Shown: in pieces, positions 1-13,600 of the stretch | Layout of the letters: every line of letters starts with the position of its first letter | Numbering within the stretch: the first letter of the stretch is position 1 | Assembly (NCBI GenBank): GCA_011033025.1 | Contig: WFMF01000186.1 | Span: 186,001-250,000 of the forward strand | DNA length: 64,000 bases | Direction: 5' to 3' | Source of the DNA: Beroe forskalii | Lineage: Eukaryota; Ctenophora; Nuda; Beroida; Beroidae | Position numbers and translations under genes: made by a program | Notes under the pieces: generated by a model | What the model was told of the DNA's origin: nothing | Databases searched by the model: none | The model's input: the letters and a program-made list of their open reading frames with translations, nothing else

Positions 1-1827
1 CTGAACATTGTAAACACACCCAGACAGTGAAAATCAGTAAGAACCAGCATCTGATTTAGTGTCGAAATTACCCTTTTCACGTGGGTAACCTAGGGCCTTG
101 GCCCTTGACACTTGGACACCATGAGGCTAATTCTTGAACTAGGACCCCTGTGAACTATCACATGCCACTGAATCTATCAAGGGACTTTTAGACACAACCG
201 AAGTATGGCGTGTTTCAAGCCAACTTCAATTAACGTAATCTTAACCTCCCAATATTTTCATTTTTCATTGTTCCAGGATTAGCGTACCGCACACTTACTG
301 ACGAGGTGTATATATCACATCGAGCTATTACCCCATGTAATTACTGTTCACAGTTACAGCCAAGCTATTACAGTCCCAGTAAACAATTATCTATAATTGA
401 AAATATTAACTACAGTAATGTCAAACATTTCGAGTCCAGTAAGGGTCTGGGTTTGCTTTGTAAAGCAAACGTTCAAGCTTCGTTTCCTTTTGTTTGATCT
501 TCATGATGCTTTGCCACCAACATAATCCAGCAAGTCGTTACCGCCCCTTTCAATTCTTCTTTATTTCTGCTGCCAAACTGTCCGATGTCAGAGAACACAT
601 GTCGTCACACGCCCACCCTTCACTCACTCACACTCACAATGCGACGTCCGAATATTTTACAAATACTGTTGCATTTGAAGAAACCAGTCCTTCAAGATTA
701 TACCGTTTATAGCTCGTATACCCACTTCCTGTATTCCCACGAGCACCATCGCCATTGTTTTCAAGAGAATGCGTTTATATTATAAAAGTGTATGTAAACG
801 CATATTACAAAGAGATTTTGCAATAAGTTTGTTTTGTCATTGCATCATATTTTTAACGTTTTTATATTGGTTAGCCCGTCCGAAGCAAAGTTGGCTCAGT
901 TTATTGGAATGTCACCGTGAACTAGTAATTTGTGTAATGAAGCCTAATAATGGTGCCTTCATACTCAGAGAGAGGAGTCAGGGCGTTTGCGAGGCTCAAA
1001 ACAAAGAGCGTACCAGTAATAAGTAATAGTTTTTCCTACGTTCCTAGGTTAGTTCATGCTGAATGAACCCGATCAGCGCGTGTCGAGGTATTTTATAATT
1101 ATTCCGAACTAAGGCCAGCATGTGACTTGATGTGGGGAGCTAGCTCGAATTGCGCAAGTTGAAACACTAAAAGTGCCTAGTGCAACGCAAAATATACGCA
1201 ACTCTTTCTGTGGCCTTTTGTACTTTTGTTTTTATCTAGCCTTTAGAAAATACGTTCGTCTTTTAGAGCTTTGTTTTTCGCGTGAGATGTGCTTTCAAGG
1301 CTGAGTTTGATATCCCATAAATGAAAAAGATCGCAAAATTCTGTCCTAACCCCCTCCCATTTTCAATGCAGGAATGTGGTCGAACAGGTAACAATAGAAC
1401 TCACTTCCGTATCTATTTTCCCTGCCATTCGCACAGGAAATGTTAGCGTATCAGTGCATGCTAGAGTTCACCATTTGCTCCTTACAAATACTCATATACC
1501 GTATTCGGCAGTATATTGGTTGTGGAAGAGTGATTGGCGATTAAGATGACGTTATCATCATAGCACAACGTGGCTGATTGCTGACGTTATTAAAAAGCAC
1601 CTATTTTGCGCAATGAACTAGGACCTATAATACTGATTTCATTTACAACAAATGCTCGTCCTCCGCTATTCGAGCCTACTCATTAACCAAGTTCCTGCAG
1701 TTCAATCCGAGTTCATCCTCACACTTTTCCCATTTCTCACACAAAAGCATTCGATTATGAATATATCATATACGTTAGGAACATTAGAAAATACGCGCTC
1801 TATAACTGCTTTTCTGAAAACGCAAGG
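1..1827. other. gene-free AT-rich DNA
   Basis: No open frame here has the composition, splice signals or motifs of the real genes further on. Short frames (up to 85 codons) are AT-rich and carry no recognisable domain. One copy of a dispersed TGACGT-containing repeat lies at about 1525-1580 on the minus strand. Nothing else is evident. Confidence 0.6.
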
Positions 1828-1896
1828 CACGTGACCCTCCATAAAGTCACGTGACACTGGACTAAGTCACGTGACACCAAATCCTGAACACGTGAC
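1828..1896. promoter_or_regulatory. cluster of four CACGTGAC E-box sites
   Basis: Four copies of CACGTGAC fall within 69 bases, at 1828-1835, 1848-1855, 1868-1875 and 1889-1896. The two middle copies are the full 10-bp palindrome GTCACGTGAC (1846-1855 and 1866-1875), exactly 20 bases apart, about two helical turns. GTCACGTGAC is the known CLEAR/M-box-type site of MiT/TFE (TFEB, MITF) and related bHLH-Zip factors. No gene is obvious within a few kilobases, so the target is unknown; a distal enhancer or a small satellite are both possible. Confidence 0.5.
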
Positions 1897-2417
1897 CGCA
1901 CGGTAACGCAGTAAACGTGCGTGTTCTACTCCCCCATAATACTACAATGAAAAGTTCACCTTTACTTGATATAAGTTTACACGCGCAGTGAATGGATAAG
2001 CCATGGAGATGGTAAACGGTCGTTTCCTTTAGCCCCTGCTTTGCGACATGTACTGTTATTGTTAGTGTTGGCTGCACTATGATAATTGGTGAGCAATCTT
2101 CTTTCATTGCTTATCTAAGTGATTATCGAGGTCATTTTATGACTCGAAATCACAAGAAATTAATCGATTGAGTTCGGCGTCAGTTTATAGGAATGAATTC
2201 TAATTATGATGGAACTGTTACTTCCCTGGCATATGAATATTGAAGAAGGAGTGCTCTAATTCGGAGCAGGAGTCTTGAATAAGATCTTGATCTTCAATTA
2301 TAAAGGGATAGCATAAGGATCGCAACTTCGAGGTAGATCCCGTATTATTAGTTTACCCATAGGACGTGGTGCCCTGCGGTTCGACAAACATTGCGCGAGA
2401 TTATAGTATGACAGTAA

Positions 2418-2744
2418 TTACTTATTGGTCGACCCGTGAAATGCTGTGGGTACACTAAAAATTTCATGGAACTTCAGACTATTTCCACGAACCCGTTTTA
2501 ATCTCTCTAACTCAGCCTGTAGTTGACAATTTCGGGGATTTCGAATATGATTATAAAATTCGAAATTATATGAAAAATATCTCTCTAATATCATCACTAC
2601 ACTCTCGAGAGTTGAATATTGTCGAGATATGGACATGCTGTCAAAGTGGTCACGCATGAATATTGAATATGTTTGCATGTCAGATGTGATAATCACTGCG
2701 TGGATTGCAGTCACCAAATCGTCTCTTCCAGTAGAGACGGCCAT
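2418..2744 (-). CDS. hypothetical 108-aa open frame, unrecognised
   Basis: A single open frame of 108 codons in an AT-rich stretch. I do not recognise the product. It shows a mixed alpha-helical composition with a charged segment near the C-terminus (QLQAELERLKRVRG) and no signal peptide, membrane segment or cysteine pattern. There are no convincing flanking splice sites and no neighbouring exon. It could be a chance frame, a fragment of an unknown transposon protein, or an isolated exon. It is listed only because it is the longest clean frame in the first 4.8 kb. Confidence 0.15.
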   Translation of the reverse strand: MAVSTGRDDLVTAIHAVIITSDMQTYSIFMRDHFDSMSISRQYSTLESVVMILERYFSYNFEFYNHIRNPRNCQLQAELERLKRVRGNSLKFHEIFSVPTAFHGSTNK

Positions 2745-4816
2745 GTTAGATCACGTATTTGTAACTGATCGCATAACTGATATCGATTTGTAGTCTCTCC
2801 CTACGCGCCATGATACTGTTGTGGACCTCTAGCTCACAAACTCAGTCACGGTTAGGTGATCACTACGATCTCCGCAATCTGTCCTCATCGTTATGTGTTT
2901 CGTAACCCCAACGCTTCACGTCGCGGAGACATGATGAGCGTTAGGACGTGACGTCATTATCCTAGCTTAAAGTGGTTAGTTGCGCGATGCGAGAACTCCA
3001 CATCTTGAAATATAGGTAGTTAGTTTACTAGTTTAGATACTCACACCAATTCGGACGATTGCTTCTGGTGACACGATTCCCGGAACCCTCAGCTCCATCG
3101 ACCCGATCTAAATTCAGAACTTTCTGAACATTTCAGTCCATTTTGCTTAGGGAACGTGGATAAGAGTAGCCGGCTTATAGTGACGTTATTCTCATGGGCT
3201 AACGTGCTCAATTGGTGACAAACCACCGCTTAATCTTCGTTTAGAAAATGTTTGATGCAGCACTTTACCGTGACTCGATGGTAGTTTAGAAAAGTAGTGA
3301 ATTATATGTTTAATACCTATCATCGCGCCAGGTGCTCAGACATTATACCCGTTTATAAATCTAAATAGTTTAGGAGAATTTAAGATTCTGCAGTGATATA
3401 TCTAGACTAGGTGGCGACGAGGAAGAGCCATGGGTAAAACGAGAGCGGAGAAGTGGTGAGATGAGAGGTGACAGGGAGAGTAGGTGAAGGGGAAAGCATC
3501 GTTTGAGGCAACTTGGAGAGAAGAGAAAGGAGAGAAAGTGGAGGAGTAGGATAGGCATTTCACCTGCAAGGCAGCAATCTCATTCCAGATTATTACAAGC
3601 ATGCCCATGGTTGACAGTCTTTTGTTCAGGTTCAAAGAGCAGTGACTTGATGACGCTAAACCGCCCCGCGTTTGTCGCGCGCACAAGGGCCCGGGGCCAA
3701 GTAGAGGTTTGACGTAAGATCTCTCTCCCCTTCTCTTAATGTCACAGCTGTGCAAAACCAGTTAGTAATATATAGTCTACCAAAGTTACTAAATATAGTC
3801 TAAAACCGATATCTCTATCCTTCGCACTTACTCGATAGTGGCTTTGGTAGCGTTTTGTTTTATTGTCTTAACATTCTATTACATTAGTTTTAAGTCACGT
3901 TAATAGCGCGTTTAATCTTTGACTATTGGTATCATGAGTTCATTTCAACATGAATAGATCCATTTGCTGTATACTTCACCTAGATCTATTTCCTGTATGA
4001 TGTATCAAGATAATGACCATTTTGTTTAAGACTCAAAATTCTCTTTGAATGAGGCTAGATTCGTGACGTATTTAATTTTATGGCACTTGATTAATCATAA
4101 CGAATGGACCCTTTTCCAACGTGAGGAAGTGCAGTGTTAAAGTTTTTTAACTATAGAAATATATGAATATAGGGCTATAGGAATATGGGAACTAGTATTA
4201 ATTAGAGGGGGTTGAATCTCAACCATTTAGCAGGAATACGGTTTTTCGATAATTTGCGAGGGTTCAGTGACGCACGTACGGTAGATTTTTATTAGTATTT
4301 AGCTAGCCTTCCACTGTGAAACCATCCAATTAGTGATTTCGGCTGTTGAATTCCGTTCTTCAATTTTTCGTTTGCGATTTTTAAAGCTGACGATTCTAAA
4401 ACTCCAGGCAGTGAAATGTATGCGTTTGTTTCATTTCGCAATGACACCGCTTTGTTCAACTCCAAGGCGCTCCTGTTTTGTTGAATTTCTAATAATACAC
4501 TACAACAAATTAAAACACAAGGTTAATCGTCTTTACTTTAAGTTTCATGGGTAAATTCATAACCAATCGTCAGAAGACAAGTAACATGAAAATAATGGCA
4601 AAATGATCCTGATCTACTCCTTTATAAAATCCATCGTTAAAGTTCAGCAATAAATCGAATAAAAGATTCGTTCTTAAAAAACCCCACTTTGAAGAAAATA
4701 AACATTTAAACACTTTTAGGTCTCAAGTTAAAGCAAAATACCGTCGGCTGAGTGTTCGTATTAATATCAAGAAAGTTACTAATACGAGCCGCAGCCGAGA
4801 GTGTAAAAATGTAAAA

Positions 4817-6061
4817 TTATAATGCTCTCTCTAATAAAAATTTGCGTTTATGTCGGCACTTAGAAATAAATTCAGTCTTTTTATTTACCAGTTTTTGATT
4901 GTCCTTAAATTTTATGATTTGGAGCTTTTCGCTCAGGCAGAGGTCACAGTTGAGCCGTCCGTTCTGATAGGGCCTGGCAAACTGCAAGATCTTCCACTTC
5001 AGCACAGGGATACGGCCTTGGTCCTTCATCTCCCAGAACTTCTTGGAGAGTTCAGTGTCCTGTTCGTGCTCCCTGTACTTCATTGAGTTCTTGTGTTTGG
5101 AGACTCTTTTCTTCACTTCTGGCTCTGATATACCAATGTAGGAGAAGGAATCCGTGGTGTCCGATATGGTAGCTTGGTACACAACTGCTTTGGCCCGACA
5201 TTGGCCGTCCAGGGGGCACTGCTCTTTGTTCCTGCAGTTACAGGGCAGTGTTTGGGTCTCTTCAGTTCTGTCTAGGGCCTTTCTATTATGGGATTTTATC
5301 ATACTTCCTATGTTTGGGGTACAAGAGTATGATAGTTTAACGTTGTTCCTGTTCAAGATTTTATGGAACTTGTGTCGCTTCGGGAAGTATTTTTCCAAGA
5401 TCTTGAAAAATTCTTTCCCAATCTTTGTCGTAACATTCTCACTGAATGGAGGGTTAAACCAAATGATAGCTCGACGACGTTTAGTGCGTGTGTTCTGAGG
5501 GGAAGGGGTGCTTTCGGTCCATTGAAGATGCTCACTGTGGCCGCTTTTCTGAAGTGCTTCTTGGTATATGATTTTACTATCATTAAACACCGTCTCATTG
5601 CTAGAGATTGAGTTTAATCGATTGTTAATCATAGGGACCAAGTTCTTTTTGATTGAAGGTGGGTGGTTCGATTCTTTGTGGATGTAAAGGGGTGTGTCGT
5701 TTGGCTTTCTGTATGGTTTGTACGTCCCATCCATCAGGTTGAGTGTGACGTCCAAGAAGTTAGCAACAACCATATCAGTCTGAACAATGATTTTCAGTCC
5801 CTCATCCTTGAAACACTTGTGAAGCTTCTTTCGGATGAGGTCCATCTTTCTTCCACTGGCCTTTGGGACAGCAATGAGTCCATCATCGCGGTAAAGACCA
5901 GTGTACTGGGGTTCAAGGAAGCTGGAGATCTTGTGCAAGAGGTACAAACCCACGATTTCGCAACATTCAGCACCATCATATGACCCCATGGTGATGTCAA
6001 AGAGGTCATCGGTCTTTTTCACCCAACAAGAGTTCTCGTTGAATAAAAGGGCCTTATGCTA
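4817..6061 (-). mobile_element. Penelope-like retroelement, 5'-truncated RT plus GIY-YIG endonuclease ORF
   Basis: The open frame encodes the C-terminal part of a Penelope-like element (PLE) polyprotein. The opening segment has the MGSYDGAE motif and then YRDDG, the YxDD catalytic motif of reverse transcriptase, at about residues 43-48. The thumb follows (FLDVTLNL, YKPYRKPNDTPLY). Next come the conserved FNPPFSENV and KLSYSC blocks, then a Cys-rich linker (CNCRNKEQCPLDGQC, about 263-277) typical of endonuclease-bearing PLEs. Last is a GIY-YIG-type nuclease segment (VVYQATI...YIGIS...RVSKHK) ending near CDLCLSEKL. The frame ends at 4817. Upstream, family-like sequence (HKALLFNENSCW) reads back to a TAG at 6059-6061, and I see no N-terminal RT domain, so the copy is truncated or decayed. 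An imperfect hairpin at 4744-4800 follows the stop and may be element 3' sequence. Confidence 0.85.
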
Positions 6062-9000
6062 GAGCACTTTGTGAAATTGAATTTCAACACATTGGTAATA
6101 ATACACTATAATCTTGTTTTTAAATCGGTTTTATGTGCTGACCTTGAAATATCTCCAAAGGAAGTTGTCAATCATTATTCTTGCATATCAACCAGTTAAG
6201 CAGTTACCAGCACCGGTTATTGTAAAACATTTCTGAGAACTTAATTCCGGGGCAGGTTATAGACGTATTAGAAGCGTCTGGTGATATATCAGTTGTTCAA
6301 CTTAACCTGAAAGATATCCAGTATCCTATAACTTGTCCAGTGATTTGCGCCAACTCAACCCGAAGGATATTGAATATTATTCACCAGCTCAAGCAGTAAC
6401 CTTGGGAATGCTTATCAACGGTATCAGAATAACCATAGGGATACCGGATATAAAGCGCCAACTTAAACCGTGCAATTAGACTGAGATCGCCGGCAGATTT
6501 CGTTGATTTCTATCTCAAGATTGTTTCCCGAGTATTCAGATTTAAAATGTTTTCCTCCTGATTCCATGCTGTTAGTCGTCAAAGAATTCAGTCACTGTAG
6601 TCTGTGGGACTGAATGTTGTCCTGCATAACACGTTATTCATCTGTGCAATTGGAAAAACTGATAATGATGACAAAGGAGCCCTAAAATATAGAACCAGTG
6701 TCGTCTTCCCCCCGAGGAAAGTTAGATGTGGTTCTGCATTCCCAGTATGAGAAGGCTGGGTCATCCTAGGTACTCTATACAGGCCCTGCTGATGTATCCA
6801 GGTACATCAGCCATCAGGGAGAAACGGGACTCGTTCCCATCCACAGCCTCCCTAGTTAGAGGAACATGAGATCCACCGGTCGGACTACCGACAGGTGCGG
6901 ACATCACAACCCTATTTCCCACGTTCAAACAGGGTAGCCTGTCAATGATTTAAGCTGATTGAGCTCATCAGATGCCGAAACGACAACTGCACACATTACA
7001 GCACAGACAAGTCAGAATCTAAAGGAAAATACACCAAACGACAAGTGCACCGAATGTGGTGACTGTGAGTGGAGACTGGAGAGTCATGCGTAGTTGTCAT
7101 GCAAGCTGAGGCTGACACATACTGTTAGGTGACGATCGAGTCAGTTTGGTCGTGTTGATACTGCAATTTTTTGACTATCACGCGCTAGGCTAGGGTCTCA
7201 GTAAAGGGTCTTCCTTTGCACCTTGCTTTATTTGATGATATTTGATGTGACAGCATCTTGCTTACTCCATATCGTGTTCGGTCCCAAATTTCTCCCAATA
7301 TCTTCCAATTTCTTCCAATATCTTCCAATTTCTTGCAGTATCCTGGAATTGCGCAACTTGCGTTGAACACCAGTATCACTCTCGTGTTGCTGTAGATTGA
7401 TAGTTAATATTGGAAATCCATCCCATTTCATGGCTTCATGCCACTTCGCTTTTATTAGTACGCATTTCTTTTAGCACGAGACATTCTATTAGTCTTTGTT
7501 CGCTTCCAGCATTTAGTTCGTTGGCACTATAAAAGTATAAATGGCTCATGGGTACCTCACCGTATTTTAAAAGTTCCCGAGCTCAATCATTCCTCCAGTA
7601 CTAGACAAATGACGTATCAATTTTTAAGCACAAATTTTAACCTTGGTTATTGCCAATATGGCCATGTTTATAACTTTATAGTGCAGATTAATATGTTATA
7701 ACTATCATAAAAACTACAGGTGCAGGCGAGAAAGCCAGCCCGGAACTAAGGAGTGAGGACCCGCGGTCAAATGGGCGGCGCAACCTCACAAATTTACTAC
7801 TTTGAGCAATGATAATGACGTCATCTTAAGCGGTTATTTGTGAAACTTGTATATTTGCATATGTAATTACACATATATAATCAATATGTTATTAGGCGGC
7901 AATTAACGCAAGAGGGAATCCCAAGGGCACGTGTCCCTCGTCACACTTATAATAATCCTCATACCATCATGGAAAATGATTATTAGCAAAACAACCGCGG
8001 ACCCACAATATACAGCTGGTCTGATGTCATCACTTTAGCTTTCTTAAGAATGACAATGACGTCACCACTAACTCTCTCGCAGTTGTGAGAGGTCTGTAAT
8101 CTAGTAATTACGTGCAGATGATCTTCAAGGGACCTGAGAATTGAGACAGGTGCTTAGGGGTTGCTGAAGATTGGAATTTCGAACATTCCACGAGACAGTT
8201 TTATTGGCCGCTAGTTTATGTTTACCTATGTCTTGTCGTTCGGAAATTATTTGCAGATTATAGCAAGGCATATCAACCAATCAGAAAGTGAGGTGGCAGT
8301 GAGCGCGAACTCTGGTTGGGCAATGCTTCATTAGAGGCCGCCGATATTCATCTCATCACTCATGAAATGTTTAGGAAAATCATAGACTCGTTTCTAGACT
8401 TAATAAAACATGGAGTTTTAACCGAATCTAGAAGTTGGAGTAATAGTTATATTTCAAACTTAGTACTTAGATTTGAGCGCGACAGGAAATGCATGGTATG
8501 GCATGAAACTCAAACCCTCCATGAAATATCAGACCCATCAAGTAAATATTGAAATATTCCAATGACCACCACGCTTCATGTGGGCATCGTAGCTAAATAG
8601 TCCGAACACAAGCAGGAGACTTGACATTTTCAACGTTATATACTAAAAATATGAGAGTATGGGTTTTTTGAGAATTGTGAATTTTGATCAGAACGACTCA
8701 GTGTTCAGCAACATGTTCAAAGACTATTTCAAGGTGAGTATATGAAACGTGGCGATTCCGGTAAAAATAGCATATATTTTCAGAGACACATAATATATTC
8801 CATTTGGTTGCCGTCGTCTCGCTTCAACAAAAACTCGGTTTTTATTGGTTACCGATTCGCCAGGTTGTTTCAAGAGGTCATTAGTTGCACCTATATATAT
8901 AATTGATTCAAAGCTCTCAGTTTTACAGTCGCAGTTGTTCTTTATGTCATGCGGTGACATTTGAGTCAATAATGCGTTGTTTTACTTATTCATTCGGCGG

Positions 9001-10633
9001 CATCGTGGAATTTGCTATAATCAAAAAATGACAATGCTTTTGTGCTGCATTTTTTTATTGACGTATTATAAGATAACTGATTGAAATAGACAAGAGTTCC
9101 ATCGTTCTTCGTAAAATAGATCTGTAGCCAGACTTCAGGATGCGCCATAATAATTCCTAAAATTTCATGTTCAAGTACGGTAATTATTGGCAGCGCATGA
9201 TATCTGAACCAAAGGTCCGTTTGACCAATCAGCACGAGAGTTGACCGTAAACTCATGAGCTGATTGGTTAAGCGACACTTTCAGTATCCTACGAGGAAGT
9301 TAATACGCCGTCTCGATCTGTAAAATAGTTGAAATTTCTGCGAAATAATTTCCTTCGCTAAAATGATTTAAATCTATGAAATGATTTGAACTTTTGAATA
9401 GTTAGACTGGGACAATTAGCGGAAATTTCGCTAGACAAATAAAATTACGCGTTTCCGACTTCTCAAATCCTATGTTTTCACGACTTGAGTTATTTCTCTG
9501 CGTCTAAACTGTTAAACGTTTAGGATAGGTTTCTAACTTCCCATATCCCAATCTCTAGACAATGACATCATGGTAATCATACTGCCGGAGAGAAATCTCC
9601 GGGGTTTTCCGTCTCTAGTGTCAAGCGATTTTTGATATTTTACGGATATGTTTTAAATGTACGCTTTACTATTCAGTCGGAGTTTCGAGGGTTTTCAGCT
9701 GGTTCATTCGCTGCTGAGAGTTTCAGTACATAGGATTAATCCGAGAAAATAATAAAATACCTAAGAAATGAATTGCGTCCCCATGGTATGAAAGCCATTT
9801 ATCTTTTTCAATGAATATCAACAATGGCAAATTTAAGTGACACGGATACACAGGCTCAACTGTTATTAAGATATCGAAGACGAAAGATGGGAGTAATTTC
9901 TAAAATTAGAGCAAATAAAACTGTGAAATAACATTCCTCTCACATACACGTACTTTAAGTGTGAGCTAACTGTTAGAGAATAATCACATTTTCAGCCACA
10001 TAAAATATATAACAACGTTTCACCCTTACTTCTAGGCCTTAAGTTACAGGTATGGAAATACGATAATGAAAGTTCATGCCTGATAAGCGCCGCCACGGGC
10101 TCTGTACCACAATACCGCTAATAAAAGGTGTCATGTACAAAGTTTACATTAATCTAGGGGGACCAGTGCTGCAGGTATTTCGTTGTTTCTTCTTCGATCA
10201 TAGGATCATGTTTGCATTGATTCGTTGATAGGATTTTACGCTTGATTTTGAAAATCTGCGCGATGTTTTTTTGAAATTTTCCATCCCATCACATCACACC
10301 TGATGGTGATGGCGGATATGAGTTATTATTTCGCCAATGTTTTGTGTTTTAATTTTTGCCCTGATTTGCCACACATCAATGAAAGTTAGAGTTTCTATTT
10401 CACAGCGAAGTCAGCGACCAGCCGGATCATGATTCCGACAATTTACTATCATTATATTTCAGTCTATTTCATTCTATGATATGATACCAAATATTGAGCC
10501 AAACTTTTGCCAATATAACGATCGATGAAGTATGACTTTTGCTTCCGTCCTTTTTTCAAATAAAATCATCACTTATCCGTGACGGAAAGCTCGCTCATTC
10601 CTAACGACATGATCAATTACTGATGACTCTAAC
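6062..10633. other. gene-free region with small repeats
   Basis: No coding region is supported. It holds a short tandem repeat (7287-7345), a copy of the dispersed TGACGTCA repeat (about 7775-7850), and an inverted CCAAT pair (ACCAATCAGC at 9224-9233 and its complement at 9259-9268). The rest is AT-rich without visible structure. Confidence 0.6.
7287..7345. repeat. short tandem repeat, ~20-bp period
   Basis: About three imperfect units alternating aatttcttcc and aatatcttcc. It is pyrimidine-rich on the plus strand and has no evident function. Confidence 0.6.
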
Positions 10634-13600
10634 ATGTCTACTTCTGTAGCAGGCACCATGGTAACCCCGCCCACACCCCCCACAACTACAGAAGATGATA
10701 TCATCAAGGGCAGTTCCACTGGAACTCCAGATGGTAAGTCCCAAAACTTTGGAATTTTTGGACATATTTCTTAGCGATACTTCTAGTTCAATTTAATAAA
10801 AGTCTTGTTTAAAAATGCGAGTTTTCATGTGATAATGAAATTTTACGAGTTTTTCGAATAAAATTCTCCACATAATATATTTTTCATTACGGGCAACATT
10901 TCACAGATAGGAGTGTTGGTATCGTGCCCGAAGCGTACACCCAAGTCGTGATCGCCCTGATAGCAGTGATAATGATCATATCGTTCATAGGTACGGAATA
11001 ATTATGCTTTACTTCACCTTATCTTACAAATCAGGCATCTCAGTTTGTAGACCTCAGTTCAAATCGCAAATTGTGAAGATCTAACTGAACCCTGAACCAC
11101 TAGTCTACCAAAATTACTCCCCAAACCTGTCACACCGTGCTACGGACCGAGTTCCAAGTTGCCGTGACGTTAAACCTCCGATTTGACCTGGTTTCCACTA
11201 TACCAGTTCCATGTACCCGTGTCAGTAACAGTCCCATGTGTCCAGGTAACGTGTTAGCGCTGAGTGCGATGGCTCGGACCCGTAAGAACATCTACCCGTG
11301 GTTCTTTAACCTAGCCCTAGCAGACCTGATTCAGACTGTCTTCTGTATGCCCTACTCTATCTACCTGACCAGTTATTACGAGGATAAGACAACGTTCGAT
11401 TACAAGCAGATCAGTTGCAGTGTCATCGGGTGAGTGAGTTGATGATATTCAACGATATACAGGACCTATCTACAGAGTTTCACAGTCGAAGTCCAAACGG
11501 TATTTGTTATGTATCCCATCTATCCCCACGTTTTCTATCCACACAAGCATATTCCCCTCAACTCCCACTCCTACTTTCGCTCCTAACGTTCAATTCCAGG
11601 TACATATTCCACCTGATCCTCACTCATCAGCCCCTCACTCCCCACTCCCCACTCCTAACTTCTCTCCTCAGGTACATATTCCACATGATCCTCCTGATGG
11701 GACTGGTATCCAACACCTGCGTAGCGCTAGACAGAGTCCACGCCACCTACTTCCCCTTCCACTATTCCAACCAGCAGCGGAGGTTCCCGGCTAAGTATAA
11801 GATAGTGGCTGTCTGGGTGGCGGTGGCTATAGTGGCTGGCATTCCCTTCTACCTTCAGACTGACAAAAACCAGTAAGTGAGAGGGTGGTTTGTTGGGCAT
11901 TTTCCTTCACAAATGTTTGACAAAAAGAGAATCTGAGCTGTTATACGAAGGCCAATACAAGTGGTACATATTTCATCCACACTTAGCAATGAAATATGCA
12001 TTTTAATTCCAGACTGTATTCATATTGGAATGTATATTCTATATCATAAAATGAATACATAGCTCTGATATCCCTTCAGATACCCGCCCTTTGGTCTCCA
12101 AGAGTACATTCCAATGTGTGTCTTCGACATCCGTAACATGTTCGGGGCACATTACAACCGACAGAGGATGGACATCCTCATCACACTCTACTACTTCGCT
12201 GTCTACGGCATTCCCATCATTCTCATCATAGCAAGGTTAGTTCTAGAGGAATTAGTAATTGTCATGTAAAATAAAAAAATTTAAGAATTCCATTCCTTCA
12301 TAATTATAAATACAGCTTTAAACCTCTATGTCTGGCACATCAAAATATTAAGCCTGTGTATGGTCATTTGAATTTAAATGGCATTTTATTGCGTTAAACA
12401 GATTTCTCACACTTTGTCTCATCTTGCAAATCACATTTAGGGCGTGTCACATTATGCAGAAACTAGAAATTTTATGATATCTATGAACCATTTTAAGATG
12501 CTCAATTATAAGCACAGCTAACAGATAAAAAAAAAATTTCATGAATTTCATAACTCATCGAATATTCGAATTCCTGCATTATTTTGCCTAACGCTACTCT
12601 GTCTCATTCTATAATGTTTGTTTCAGCACGTGTCTGGTCATGTTTAAGCTGTTTCCTAAAGTTCTCGCCGAGCGACGACAGAACCTCACAGGTAAATTAT
12701 TAAAAACCTTCAACACTCCTATTTCTATTGTTGGTTAAAACCGATCTCAGCATCTGATACAAAAGCTAATCACTTGATTACTTAGCGCTAACTCCCTGTT
12801 AAAATTGCACATATAATACCGTCTTCTGTAAACTTCCTAACACCACTGACCCGGGTTGATCGTATATTGCAGCACTTCTGTACATTGGTGCGCAGGACGG
12901 CTCACACCCTCCTTTCACAGCTAAGTCCCTGATCATCTCCAACACCTCGGCTGTTCTAGACGAGCATGCGCTCACCACCCTCAACGAGGACACCACACCG
13001 TTACCCCGGAAACAGGAGGCTGCTAACGCCTCCTCCTCCGTCTCCTCCACTCCGCAATACCCCTCGTCTCCTAGCAACCAGAGGAGGGCACTCACCTCCT
13101 CCTCAGATAAGGAGCTGATGGCATCAGCAGAGAGGGGAGAGGGAAGGAGAGGGGGAGGAGGAGGGTCAGTGGATAACTTAGTGAGGTTACACGCGGGGAA
13201 GAAGCAGTGTATCAGCAGCAAGGGCAAGAGAACACAGGTCAGTTTAGGGTCTTGTTATTAAGGTTCTTATGAATCAAGTTTTTACATGGAAAAGCATCAT
13301 TTGACACGAATTATAACTTTCTACAGTCAGGGTGATCAATTGTGCGACTAGAGAGGAATGATTAATCAAGTGTGACGTGCGACTATCGAGTGTGTGATTG
13401 CTTCAAGTGCGAGTGTGTCCTGTGCGACTGTCAACTTCGAATGGGAGAGTGTGGAGTGTGATAGTGTACAAAGTGACAGTGTGAGAAAGAGAGAAAACGA
13501 AAGTTGACGCGTACAACCTAGGATCGAACTGAAAGGGACAGTAACATGCCATATGTAAGTAAAAGTGTGTGTTCAGAATCACTTATCAGTGGAACAACCG

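Noticed and set aside
9224..9268. Inverted CCAAT pair as a promoter
   Set aside because: No transcript, TATA or start codon is associated. It is kept only as a note in the region entry.
12799..13227. 142-codon minus-strand frame
   Set aside because: Antisense of the GPCR third-loop exon, whose plus-strand phases match both neighbours.
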